Source of the DNA: Channa striata
Lineage: Eukaryota > Chordata > Actinopteri > Anabantiformes > Channidae
Direction: 5' to 3'
Assembly (NCBI GenBank): GCA_033026295.1
Contig: CM065187.1
Location: 372,001-436,000 of the forward strand
DNA: 64,000 nt
The notes beneath the pieces were generated by a model that ran no database searches, had not been told where the DNA came from, and was given only the letters and a program-made list of their open reading frames with translations. Shown in pieces: positions 47,728 through 57,654 of the stretch (position 1 is the first letter of the stretch; the number at the start of each line of letters is the position of its first letter). A program made the translations under genes and the position numbers.

Positions 47728-47935
47728 ATGGTAAAGGATGTTGGAGATGGAGCTGCCAGGCAAGAGGGCGAGAGGACGACCAAGGAGGAGATATATGGAT
47801 GTTCTAACAGAGGACATGAGGTTAGCTGGTGTCAGAGAGGAAGATGCCCAGGACAGAGTGAAGTGGAAAAGGATGATTCACTGTGGCGACCCCTGATGGG
47901 AAACGACTAAAGAGAAGGAGTAGTACTAGTTTTGG
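47728..47935 (+). mobile_element. RTE-like LINE 3' end
   Basis: The + frame 47728-47910 ends in GHEVSWCQRGRCPGQSEVEK and DSLWRPLMG, almost the same as the LINE end inside the Polinton (11376-11560, minus). It terminates in an (AGT)-rich tail. Confidence 0.7.
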
Positions 47936-48587
47936 GAGGCCACATTTGGCTTGTTGTTTGTAGGAAGCAGCATTTGACTGGGTGCAGGTTGGATTGAGTG
48001 TTGACAGTTTCTTGTGCAATTTTCCTTTTTCCGTGGGGCAGATTTTCTGGGGTTGAGCTTTTTGGCAGTCTTATAATTTTTGAGGCAGATTGGACCTGGT
48101 GAGAGTGTTGATTCATTGATAAGAAGCAGTGTAAAGGGCTTTAAGTACCAACAGGTAGAAAAGTGTTATATTTTCGGGGATCTACACTGTCCTGGGATAG
48201 TCCTCGCATATATTGCAGGTTTTGTTCAGCTCCCAGGTACTTTCACCTGAACTCTGTAATTCAACAGGCAAAATACCCCTTTCCACTAAAGTAGCCGTCA
48301 GCACCCCTATCCTCACCCTTCAGTCCTTTTTCTTCAACATCAACTCTATAATGCTCAACAAATTTTTAAAAGTTGCTCTTTCATACAACTATTTAACAAA
48401 AAGAACTTTTATTGCTACAAATGTAAAGAGAAAAATTAGGTATAGAAAAGGAAAGGATAAAGCAAACTTTTGAAAAGCAAAAATTAGACTTGGAACAGTT
48501 TTGTTTGGATCGAAACGGGTAAATTATTAGGGGGTTTTGACACGTAGCTTTGATGGATAACCATCATCTTCATCCATTCCATTCATC

Positions 48588-49445
48588 GTGAAAGGAATGC
48601 TTATCACCAGTTTTATATCGAGGTCTCAGCCCAGGCAAGGGGTTGGGGTTAGGGCTGCGGAGCTCCATCCCCAGACTAAATTAATAAGTAGCATTGGCAC
48701 TGAGTGTTGGGATGAGTCTGAAGCCTTCGTCTCACATGGGCTGAAAAAGTTTGATGTGGTTGGTAACTTGCATTTGATCCCACAATTTGATGAGCGTGAC
48801 CCAGACACTTTTCTCACTTTTTGAAAGAGTTGTCCACGCGAGAGGTCGGCCGGAGGCTGGTTTTCATATGTAAGGCACAAGAGGCACATTCAGCGCTCAC
48901 GGCAGCTGATAGTTGGTCATATTCAATTGTTAAGGATGCAGTTTTGAAAGCCTATGAGTCGGTACCAGAGGCCTATCAGCAGTGGATCTTGGAAAAACTT
49001 TGCTCTGCTCTAGAGGTGACCACTTATGGGGACTTGTCTAATCTTATGGTGCTGGAGCAGTTCAAGGATTCTCTTCCACCTGAGGTTTCTACTTATATCA
49101 AACGCATTTTGACAAACCCATTTGTCTCAGATAGATTTGTGTCTCTCCCTTATAATGATCTTAAAGTGGCGGTGAAAATCTTGGGATGGGATACTGGCGC
49201 AAAGGATTCTTTTATCCTACAGTCTGTACTTCCATTTTCTCAGGAAACAGATACTGGGGATTGTGTGTTAGTACAGGGAATGGGTTTAGCAACTTTGTGT
49301 GTTCCTTTGCATAAAATCATAATCATGCATAAGTTCATCCCTTTGTGAAGAAGAAGTGTGGTTTGGTTTCTGATTTACCAGATTCTTGTTTCTTTTCCCA
49401 GCAGGAGTTAAGTGAGCAGGGACTGGATGCTTATTTCTCTAGGTA
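48588..49445 (+). mobile_element. Ty3/gypsy-type Gag remnant
   Basis: Frames 48588-48824 (HLIPQFDERDPDTFLTF) and 48821-49348 (KAQEAHSALTAADSWSYSIV, LEQFKDSLPPEVSTYI) match the SCAN-like Gag of fish LTR retrotransposons. A frame change at about 48824 and an internal deletion near 48990-49000 break it. No LTRs or pol were recognised. Confidence 0.6.
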
Positions 49446-50022
49446 AACTGTTTGAACAAGTAACAGTGAGGAAGAGCTGCTGTCTGTGGGCAGGATCAAG
49501 TGCTGGTCGGTCAGTGGGTGCCACAGAGCTTTAATTCCTTTGCTGATCCTGTGGTCCACGTGGTTGCACATTCATACTGCAGACACAAGGGCCAATAAAT
49601 GGAGTTCTAAATAATTCACATTGTTTCCTGAATCTTTTTTTTGCCACAGCACAACACAGATCGTCATTGCAGTACACGCTCCTGTGTCACTGTAACCTCA
49701 GAGTCGGACTGGAATCAGATCAAAACCAACCAGCCTTTACGAGCAGCCTCGCTCTGTTTGTTTGGCCCACACCAGCTCAAATAAGTAATAAAGCTCCAGT
49801 GTCTAGTGTTTGTTCTGTTGCGGTGAGGCATCCATAAAAGCAGAAATTGATTCTCTTTGTCCAAGTAATAAAACATCCCGTTCCTAAGGGTTGAAGCGAT
49901 GGCTCTTAATGTTAATCAAGCACATCTTAACTTCAGTAGTTTAAATGCAAATTTTATTTGTCACATACACAATCATACAAAGTACGACCCGCAGTGAAAT
50001 ACTTTATGCGACAAAGTTTTTG
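49446..50022. other. Intergenic, with repeat tail
   Basis: Nothing coding. From about 49935 (aaattttatttgtcacatacacaatcataca...cagtgaaatactttat) there is a stretch resembling a widespread fish repeat tail. Confidence 0.4.
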
Positions 50023-50075
50023 TTTCACTACTGCAAAACAATCACTTGTTCATGTTTCATCTTTCCATCCAAAAA
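50023..50075 (+). repeat. Inverted repeat arm, left
   Basis: 53 bases (tttcactactgcaaaacaat... to ...tttccatccaaaaa) whose reverse complement lies at 51457-51509 with a single mismatch. The arms bracket the ApoL-like gene. Confidence 0.85.
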
Positions 50076-50811
50076 TACGGAATAAAATGCAATATATGTA
50101 GTAAAATATATAAAATAAAAATCTATAAGATATACACAATGTAAAATTGCATGTCCACATGCACACACCCATATATACATATCTATATGTATATACATGA
50201 ATATACTGTAAATCCTAAATACCAAAACTAAATAAAGTGTGTAAGAGACATACAGCAGGTGAGAGTAAAATATACAGTAAGAAATACAACGATGGAATAA
50301 TAACAGAATGTCGTGGATATTCTTCCTTACATTGTTGGGATGGTTGGGGTCTTTCTCTATCCTCCTGGCCTTGGTCCAGCACCGCTTGCTGTAGACAGTC
50401 TCTACAGATGGTCCGTTATTATTATAAGGCCAAAATTAAGGGGTTTATTATAACAAAAACACAGTAAATAAAAGTAAACAAGCAGGAAATAACCTAGGAA
50501 CCATTTATCAGTCCCACTAACTGGTTTAAACTGACCAGAGAACAGATGGAAACAATCAGAGTGGGAAACGCCTGGTGAAGCTCGGAGAACCAACAATGGA
50601 ACGAGGCAAAAACTACAAAAAAAAGTCCTGGGCAGGAAGTGAAGCTGCTGGAAAAAACAAGCCAAAATAAGCCAAGATCATAACTGTTGCAGGTTCCTCC
50701 TCCTGCAGATTTAATGTCATATTTCCATCCCCCATTAAGATTCATTTCTAACATGTCAGACTGAATTAGAATCTGTTGTAACTGTAACATCTCAGTATCT
50801 TATACAAGAAA

Positions 50812-51381
50812 TTAACCAAATGATTTGATTTGTGACAGCAGCTTTTCAAACTCACAGACGGCAGATTCATACTCATCAGCCACGTCCTTAACCTCGGCTA
50901 CAGACGACGATGTTCTTAGAGCTGCAGCTACTTTCAGCACGTTGGCCGTGATGTTGCTCAGGTTTTCAACGTTACTGTTGGATTCATTTTGCGAGTGCAG
51001 CAGCTTTTCACACAGCTCCTTTATATGTGAAACGTCCTTCCTCAGGGTGCAGGTGATCTCTGTGAACTCTTCAGTTAATTGTCGTACGTCCGTTGCACGA
51101 CACGGTGCTGGCGATGCCTTAAAGAAACGTGCAGCAGCAACAATCCCAATTACCGCTGCCACCACTGCACCGGTCACATTTGTGCACAGAGCTGCAACCA
51201 CCACCAGTCCAACTACCGCTGCAGTTTTTCCTACTGTGGTAGCAAAACGTCCGTCAAGACGTTTGTTCTCGGCCCAAATCCTTCGAAGGTCGGCGACAAT
51301 TTTCTTCATCCTTTGTACGCTGACATTAAGTAGGCCAAAGAACGAAGCTGTACGTTGAGACAGTTTATGCAGCGGGTCCAT
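50812..51381 (-). CDS. Apolipoprotein-L-like membrane protein (tentative)
   Basis: Single open coding exon of 189 codons. The start MDPLHKLSQRTASFF is supported by an in-frame stop upstream (about 51415). Residues about 47-86 form a long Ala/Val/Gly-rich hydrophobic segment (TAAVVGLVVVAALC, VTGAVVAAVIGIVAAA), likely a membrane hairpin. Helical, partly amphipathic regions flank it. The C-terminus is EKLLSQIKSFG. This layout, and the splice from a non-coding exon (donor 51549, acceptor 51443), fit the small ApoL-like genes of fish. The ApoL call is from overall pattern, not a diagnostic motif. Related fragments are at 45.2 and 53.2 kb, beside GTPase copies. Confidence 0.55.
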   Translation of the reverse strand: MDPLHKLSQRTASFFGLLNVSVQRMKKIVADLRRIWAENKRLDGRFATTVGKTAAVVGLVVVAALCTNVTGAVVAAVIGIVAAARFFKASPAPCRATDVRQLTEEFTEITCTLRKDVSHIKELCEKLLHSQNESNSNVENLSNITANVLKVAAALRTSSSVAEVKDVADEYESAVCEFEKLLSQIKSFG

Positions 51382-51456
51382 CCTGGGTCCGTCGTTTGCT
51401 CTGTCCAGTCGGTGTCAACGCTTTGACTGGGTCCAGCTTCAGTCTGAAAGTTTTAG

Positions 51457-51509
51457 TTTTTGGATGGAAGGATGAAACATGAACAAGTGATTGTTTTGCA
51501 GTAGTGAAA
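51457..51509 (-). repeat. Inverted repeat arm, right
   Basis: Reverse complement of 50023-50075 with one mismatch. It lies inside the intron between the non-coding and coding exons of the ApoL-like gene. Confidence 0.85.
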
Positions 51510-51548
51510 GAAAAACGTTGTTTTTGAAACTTTGTAATAAATACTCAC

Positions 51549-51650
51549 GGTTTGTTGGCATCCGTCCTGCTGTGGATCAGTGTAGCCAGACGTCGTCCTC
51601 ACCTGTTCGGAGAAGCAGAACAGGTGAAGCAGCTGATGGAACTTTATCCA
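51549..51650 (-). promoter_or_regulatory. Non-coding exon 1 region of ApoL-like gene
   Basis: Minus strand: a GC-richer stretch ends at 51549 in a good donor (acaaacc/gtgagtat), 106 bases before the acceptor at 51443. The 5' limit and promoter are not determined; no TATA box is evident. Confidence 0.4.
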
Positions 51651-52572
51651 TCTGCTCTGTAAACTTTGAGTTTCACTCCTGCTCTGAATTCTCAGAAATC
51701 ACATCATCACATGAAACAGCAAAACAATCAGAGCAGGAAACACAGCAGCTTCGAGATTCAGTCACATGAAACATGGGTTGAATCGTTAACGTTGTGGATG
51801 TATAAAACAGCGTCAGTGCGATTATCTGTCACCTGACCATCAGCTGCGACCTCACCAACATCCGAGTCTGTGCACCTCCAACTGCAGCTGATGGCCGAGC
51901 GAGAAGAAGAGGAGACGCAGTTTCTTCCTCCACCTTCATCACACACGTTATTTTGATCTTAAGGGTTTTAAAGGATAATTTCGCTCATTTTCTAAACGAA
52001 CGGTTGAATCGTTTTTGGACAACAACAAAAGTCTGTGGCACAGACAAACTCGACAATCAGCAGCAGAATGAAAACTGCTGAAATAGCAGCAATTCAGAAA
52101 GTGACTAAAGTTGCGCATTAACAAACCGGAACTGCTACAACTATCAAACCAAATGTCAATCGTGTGTCTTAGAAACTGTTTTCACTCTTCCCTCGGCGTA
52201 AAGTCCCAGAAAACGAGAAGAGCAACATTTTACATTCCCAACTCGAGTGTGTTCTACAGCTGTTAGCAGGCGTTTTCTCACAGGGAAGGTTCGTCTTTGT
52301 TCAAGGGAATTCGTGAAACCATTCAAGTACCTTTGGTTGGTCACTTTCACCTTTCACCTTTCACCCGACGTAAAGAAACATGGCTTTATGACACATTAAT
52401 ACCTGAGACAACATGGTTCTGAGATGCAATAATCTGTGGGGGTTCATGCTATCATGTTCAGTATAAGATTCAAGAATCAAAGAATGTAACTAGGAATTAA
52501 TGAAAAATTAAAACCCAAATTGAAAAACAAATTGTGTCATTATTTAGTTTTTCTGTTTTAAAACCAGAAGGG

Positions 52573-52610
<38 letters not shown>

Positions 52611-53211
52611 CAGTGAGTCACACAGTGCTGAATTGCAGCCGTCCAACCTTGAACGAACAAAGACCGGACGCTACTAATTTGGACAATGTGGATGTTGTTG
52701 GGAAGCAGTTTGAAAGATTTGCTTGTGTGTGAGGTAAAGGACAAACCCGGGTCCAGAATGACTCAGAGGTTCCTCGCTGCGGCACTGGAGGACAAACCTG
52801 TTCCATCCAGAGGATATTTCTATAACACAATGATTTGAATATGAACATTTGCTTTTTAATGTCTCCAGAAGAATACATACGGTACAGTTGTACACAATTA
52901 AAGAGTCATATTTTAATAAATGTGGACACGGAAACAAACAAAGACGTATTTACACACTTTTACTGAAGACTGAAAACGGAATAATCTATTTTATCAATTT
53001 ATTTTCATTGACAAACTCAAAGTTAAAAGGAAGAATCATCTTCAGAAATACATGTATTTATCAGCTTCACCAGTGTGATTATGTGTATCCAAAACACGAC
53101 AACGCTGTAAGAAATGACGGTGAAGTGAAAGCACTGAATTTTACTTGCCTGGTGAATCACACACGCATGAATAAAAACAGCAGGAAAAGGATGAAATTAT
53201 TCAAAACACAA
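51651..53211. other. Intergenic
   Basis: No gene recognised. Contains an (AC)n microsatellite at 52575-52609. The longest frame (52849-53247, +, 132 codons) has no domain and overlaps antisense the ApoL-like fragment, so it is not called. Confidence 0.4.
52575..52609 (+). repeat. (AC)n microsatellite
   Basis: About 35 bases of uninterrupted AC. Confidence 0.9.
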
Positions 53212-53330
53212 CGCGTGACTTTGGAGTTTAGGTGTTTTTTTCTTTGAAATCTCTGAGTTCCGTCTTCATCACATCAAGCTCAACAACAATTTTCTCACAC
53301 TGATCAGCTGACTGGACGATGAAGTCTGTT
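53212..53330 (-). pseudogene. ApoL-like C-terminal fragment
   Basis: The minus frame reads FIVQSADQCEKIVVELDVMK and ends in a stop (TAA) after KEKNT. This is a charged-helix ending of the kind seen in ApoL-like proteins. A stop lies just upstream of the first residues, with no start or acceptor in place, so only a terminal piece survives. Confidence 0.35.
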
Positions 53331-54624
53331 CATTTTCACACTTCAAACATTTGATTGTACAGGTGTACCTTTTATTTAATGTTTGCTCTATTGTCTTTTT
53401 TATGGAGTGGGCCTTGGTATGCAAGATTAATTTCAGTAAAAATGAACAATAAGCTGTATCGTATTGTAAAACACTCCTGGGTGATAAATCCAAGTAATTC
53501 AATCAATTTGAATTTTTGTTTTGGGTGATGTGAAAAACTCCTTCATCAAATTCTTACTGGCTGTGCTGCCGCCTCTCCGCTGGCCGACGGAAGCCGGAGC
53601 AGCACTGGGCGAGTTCCGGTTTCCTCCCAGACGGGAACGATCCTCGACGCTTCCACTTCTCTCTATGATGAGAAAAACACCCAGAGGAGCAACAAGGGAT
53701 CAGGAAATGAACCAAGCCACTGCTCACAGGAAAAAGAGGTTAAGGTCAAAGATGGAAAAATGAATAGGAGTGAGAGAAACATGACTTTGGATCTGCAGCA
53801 TTAAAATATTAGTGAATATTTTGAAAAGCTGCAGGTTAAATTCTGTCTAACACCCCTGAACAATCGTTCACCTGGAAACCCGTTCATACTGGGATATCTC
53901 CCTCAGATTATAACACCACACAGCAAAATAAAAATCGACACGTAACTTACATATTTCTATTTGTCTTTGAGAAAAATAAAATGTCCTCAAACATCAAACA
54001 AATCGTCCCAAACACCGACTGTCCTTTTATCAAAAGCTCGAAATGATAAAAGCAAAAACATTCGCCAAATCAAAGCGTGACACCTTTTCTCCGTCTGTCC
54101 GGCGGCTCCAGGTCCCGGGCAGCACCACTGGAGCCGGGTCAGCGGGTCTGCGCCTCACGAACCGTTTGCTCCGAACTCCGCCCACCATCCACTTCCGTTA
54201 ACAAAATAAAATCCTCCGTTATCGCCTCAAAACGTCCCGCAACATTTTAACCGTGAATTTTACATTTTACATCTGAAACGTTTAAATAATCACGTCTAAA
54301 CCTACATCTTCCTTTGGAATAACCACATGAAATGCGCAGTGTAGACATGATTATTATTTTACTATTCATACGGTATTTGGATATTTTGATTAACTGAGCT
54401 GAGGCATGAAAATTTATATTTTCAATATGTTTTTTCTTTTTTTTCGTAGCATGTGGTTAGCACTCAGGCTAATACACCGATTCATTAACAATGTCCTCAA
54501 CCTCCAAAACGAGACAATCTCTGATCGAAACGTTAAAACCATCAAAGTCACCTTCATTTTTCATTCAGCCTTTTGGCGTCATAACAGCTTCCACGTCATC
54601 TTAGTCCGGCCAATCCTCTGAATG

Positions 54625-55215
54625 TTCAGGCATAAATATGTCAATATTTATTCAAAGACAATTTACTGAAAATGATCCATACTTCAACATAAACAGTCTT
54701 TCTCTCTTTGTAACAAAGACAGAAAAGACTTTATTTGTTCAGGTTAAAAATGCTACACATCATAAAAAGTATCTGACTTCATACCTGCAGTTTATGCTGT
54801 TAAATCAATGTCAAAACAAAGTTTGAGACAAATAGAAACAGGATGAAGCGTCTTTACTGAGACTGAGTCAGTATGAGGGGAAGGTGTGTTCCCACAAAAC
54901 GTCTGCTGGTCCAGCACCACAAGGAAAACTCCTCGGTGATCCCACGATGGTGGAACGACGATCAGTATTTCCATAACCGAACTCTTCCACATCTTCCTAT
55001 GCAGTTTTAAAAGAAGAAAACGTTCTCGTTCTTACATGAAACACAAACTCTTCTTTGACAGCACTTTGCTTTGATGTTTCCTCCTGGACTTGGACTTTTG
55101 CTGCCTTGTGTCTCACTTGGATAAAAGCGTCTAACAAACGACTAAATGTGGCATCGCCCCTCCAAGTCCGAGCTCCACACTTCCTGTCCACACATGGACA
55201 CAGTCAGTTTGGACT
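54625..55215 (+). repeat. Segment paralogous to 25335-25870
   Basis: Same blocks in the same order and orientation as 25335-25870, ending with the shared cttcctgtccacaca and a related cagt...tggactg. A SINE-like copy at 55030-55150 lies inside this segment and is lacking at 25 kb. Confidence 0.55.
55030..55150 (+). mobile_element. SINE-like repeat with L2-type tail
   Basis: Second copy of the unit at 16188-16331 (aaactcttctttgacagcactttgctttgatgtttc, then ttggataaaagcgtctaacaaacgac). Confidence 0.6.
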
Positions 55216-56087
55216 GTTGGAGATGAGCTGAGCAGCAGGATTCAGTTTGCAGCACCTGCAGATGACAACCACTACATCACCTGAAGATCCACTTGGAATT
55301 CACCATCTGGCAGGTTCAGCTGAACAAGTTTAACCAGACTGTGATGAAGCATCTGGATCCTGCTGATAATAAATATTAACAGACAAAATTCAAATGTTAA
55401 CAAGACTACTATTAATCAGGCATGTCACTCAAGTAATCAGAGACCATGTTCACATGTGCTTTGCAGATTTTTCTGATTAATAAGAATATGTGTTTATACA
55501 TGCAGCAGGTCAGTGATCACTTGCTTGTAAACTTGGTTTTATTAGCTCCATCAGAGTCTTTTAAAGAACCTTAGAGCAACCTTAGGTTTTTACATCTGTC
55601 AAGCAGACAGGTTACCTCTGGGTGGCGTCATAAGGAGACGTGCGTTTCCTTCCACAGCTTTGCTGATGACGCTTAACTTTATGTGCTGTCCGAATCAGAC
55701 GTTCATGTGCACTGTAGTAAGGGCTGATTAATACGAATGTGTTTATACCTCAGCAGGTCACTGATCACTTCGTGTCTGTAAACTTGTTTTATTATTTTAT
55801 TAATTTCATCTTAAACATCTTCAACAGGAAAAAGCTTGTAAATCAGTGATAATGATAAACTTATGTAACATATAAAACAAAACACATTTTGTGGCGTTGC
55901 ATACTTTTGCTTGACACTCGATACTTTATTTTCAGCTTCTGGCGAAACTTCTGAGTTTTTTTCTAACACGACACTGTCGATGCAGAATTTTAACTTCTAA
56001 CAAACATTTTTTGTAATGTGGTTATTTTTTCGTTGACAAAGTGACGACAATTGACGGGTCAGAATGAACCACGTCACTGGTCTGAGT

Positions 56088-57654
56088 TCACAGTCCTGCT
56101 CTGGTCCCTTTATCCACTCGACTTTTCACCTCCTCCAGTTTCTGGACCTTTCCCGTGTCTCCTTTCTCCTTCATCTTCTCAGTCAGGAAGTCCAGGTTGA
56201 CGTAAGTGGACAGTGACTCGACATTCAGGGTGATCTGCTCCAGTTTAACAACATGTTGGTACGCCTCTTCCAGCAGCTGATTCTTCTCGGCCGTCAGGTC
56301 TTTCATTTCCTTTTCTAGATTTTCCAGAAGATTCCCAGTCTTCTCTGTCTCGGACTTGTTCTTTTCATACTTCTCTTTCATTTCGTCTTCAGTCTTCTGA
56401 ACCTTCCTGGTCTTGGTCACAAACCTCTTCTGTTCTTTCACATGATCCGATGCAGGACACTTCCCAGTACAAACGGTGCAGTGGCCATTGCTAATGACCT
56501 CAGAGTGTTCAGGATACCAGGCCTTTGTGCATCCAGGATAGTGACAGTTCTCCTCACAGACGTTACAGCAGACGGCTCCTTCATAAAACACCAACCACAT
56601 CCCACCTTTGATGTCTTCTTTCACTTTGTAGACCTCATCCACCTCCACAGTAAACTTCTCGTTCTTCTTCATCTCTTGTTCCTGATTTCTCAGAACTCCT
56701 TGAATCTGTTGGATCTCGTTCTGTTTTCCGTCGATCAGCTCGATTCTGTCTTGCAGGTTTTGGATGCAGGCTGTCAGTCCGACACGGGTCTTCAACACTT
56801 CAACTGTTGTCATCAGTTTTTGAGGTGTAGATGTTTCCAGATATTCTGTAAATTCAGCCACTCCCCTCGCGGTTACTATCCACGCATTCTTCAAACCAAC
56901 CTTAGTCTCCTCTGTTCTCTCTGAGTTTTGACAGTTGTTGAACAGGAAGTGAATAGGCTGATTCTTCTCGTTTTTGGGACATTTAATCTTCGAGGCGTCG
57001 AGAGCTTTTAGAACGTTGATTGGTGTCGTTCCATCTGAGTGTGTGATCAGAGCTACGATGTTCTCCTCCAGGTCTTTTCCAAACAGAGACACCACTGAAT
57101 CAAAAATGTATTTCAGTCGGTCGCTCAGTCGATTCTCACTCGCCTTCATCACCAGACACACTGCGTTAATTTCATGAACTCCTTCCTCTGAGTGAAACAA
57201 GTCCAATAATCTCTGACTGACCCTGTTGTCATATTCAATCCCTCTGGTGTCTCCATATCCAGGAGTATCGATGATAGTCAGAGAGAAGGGCAAAGTTTTC
57301 TCTTGAAAGTCAAAGATCTCGTACATGATCACATCTGATGTCCGACTTTCACGCTGTTGTTTCTTCTCCTCTTCTACGATCTCAAACCAGATTTTGTCTT
57401 TCCAGGTCACTCCCATGGTGAAGTTGAACAAAGTGTTAACCAGAGTGGATTTTCCTGCTCCCGTTTCACCCACGAGTAAGATGGTTTTGTTTTTCTTGCT
57501 CGCACTTCTTTCACCAACCGTCATTCTTGTCAATGTTCCAAACTTCTTTTTCTTCGGTGTCAGCTGGTAGACGACAGGAGACCCTGAAGGGACCCGAACA
57601 CTTTTCGAGATGATGTCCCCATATTTTGTGTTCTTGGTCAAATTTTTGCTGAAC
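56088..57654 (-). CDS. AIG1/GIMAP-like P-loop GTPase with Cys-rich domain, copy 3
   Basis: Open coding exon with the same layout as copy 1: Walker A GETGAGKST, DTPGYGDTRG, THSDG, a Cys-rich block and a C-terminal coiled coil ending KSRVDKGTRAGL. The acceptor is at 57655 (tttgtgcag/gttcag). Residue differences from copy 1 are few and concentrated around the loop before G3 (DFQEKTLPF against EFKENSLPF), a Ser-His change at LFHSEEG, and the Cys-rich region, where one cysteine or aromatic position differs (WYPEHSEV against WYPEHCEV). A family-conserved Cys is therefore lost in this copy. Exon 1 may be the module at 61067, about 3.4 kb upstream. Function unknown; immune role inferred from family. 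Confidence 0.8.

Larger units (their letters stand above)
53331..56087. other. Intergenic with CpG-rich spot and duplicated flank
   Basis: The stretch 54070-54240 is GC/CpG-rich (ggtcccgggcagcacc, ccgggtcagcgggtctgcgcctcacg) and could be a promoter, but no gene is seen next to it. 54625-55215 parallels 25335-25870. 55430-55800 holds two diverged copies of the 3' flank seen at 31435-31505. Frames are short. Confidence 0.4.

Noticed and set aside
50825..51358. 177-codon + strand ORF opposite the ApoL-like gene
   Set aside because: Ser/Thr/Ala-rich antisense shadow of a helical protein; no start context or homology.
52849..53247. 132-codon + strand ORF
   Set aside because: AT-rich translation without domain; overlaps antisense the ApoL-like fragment.
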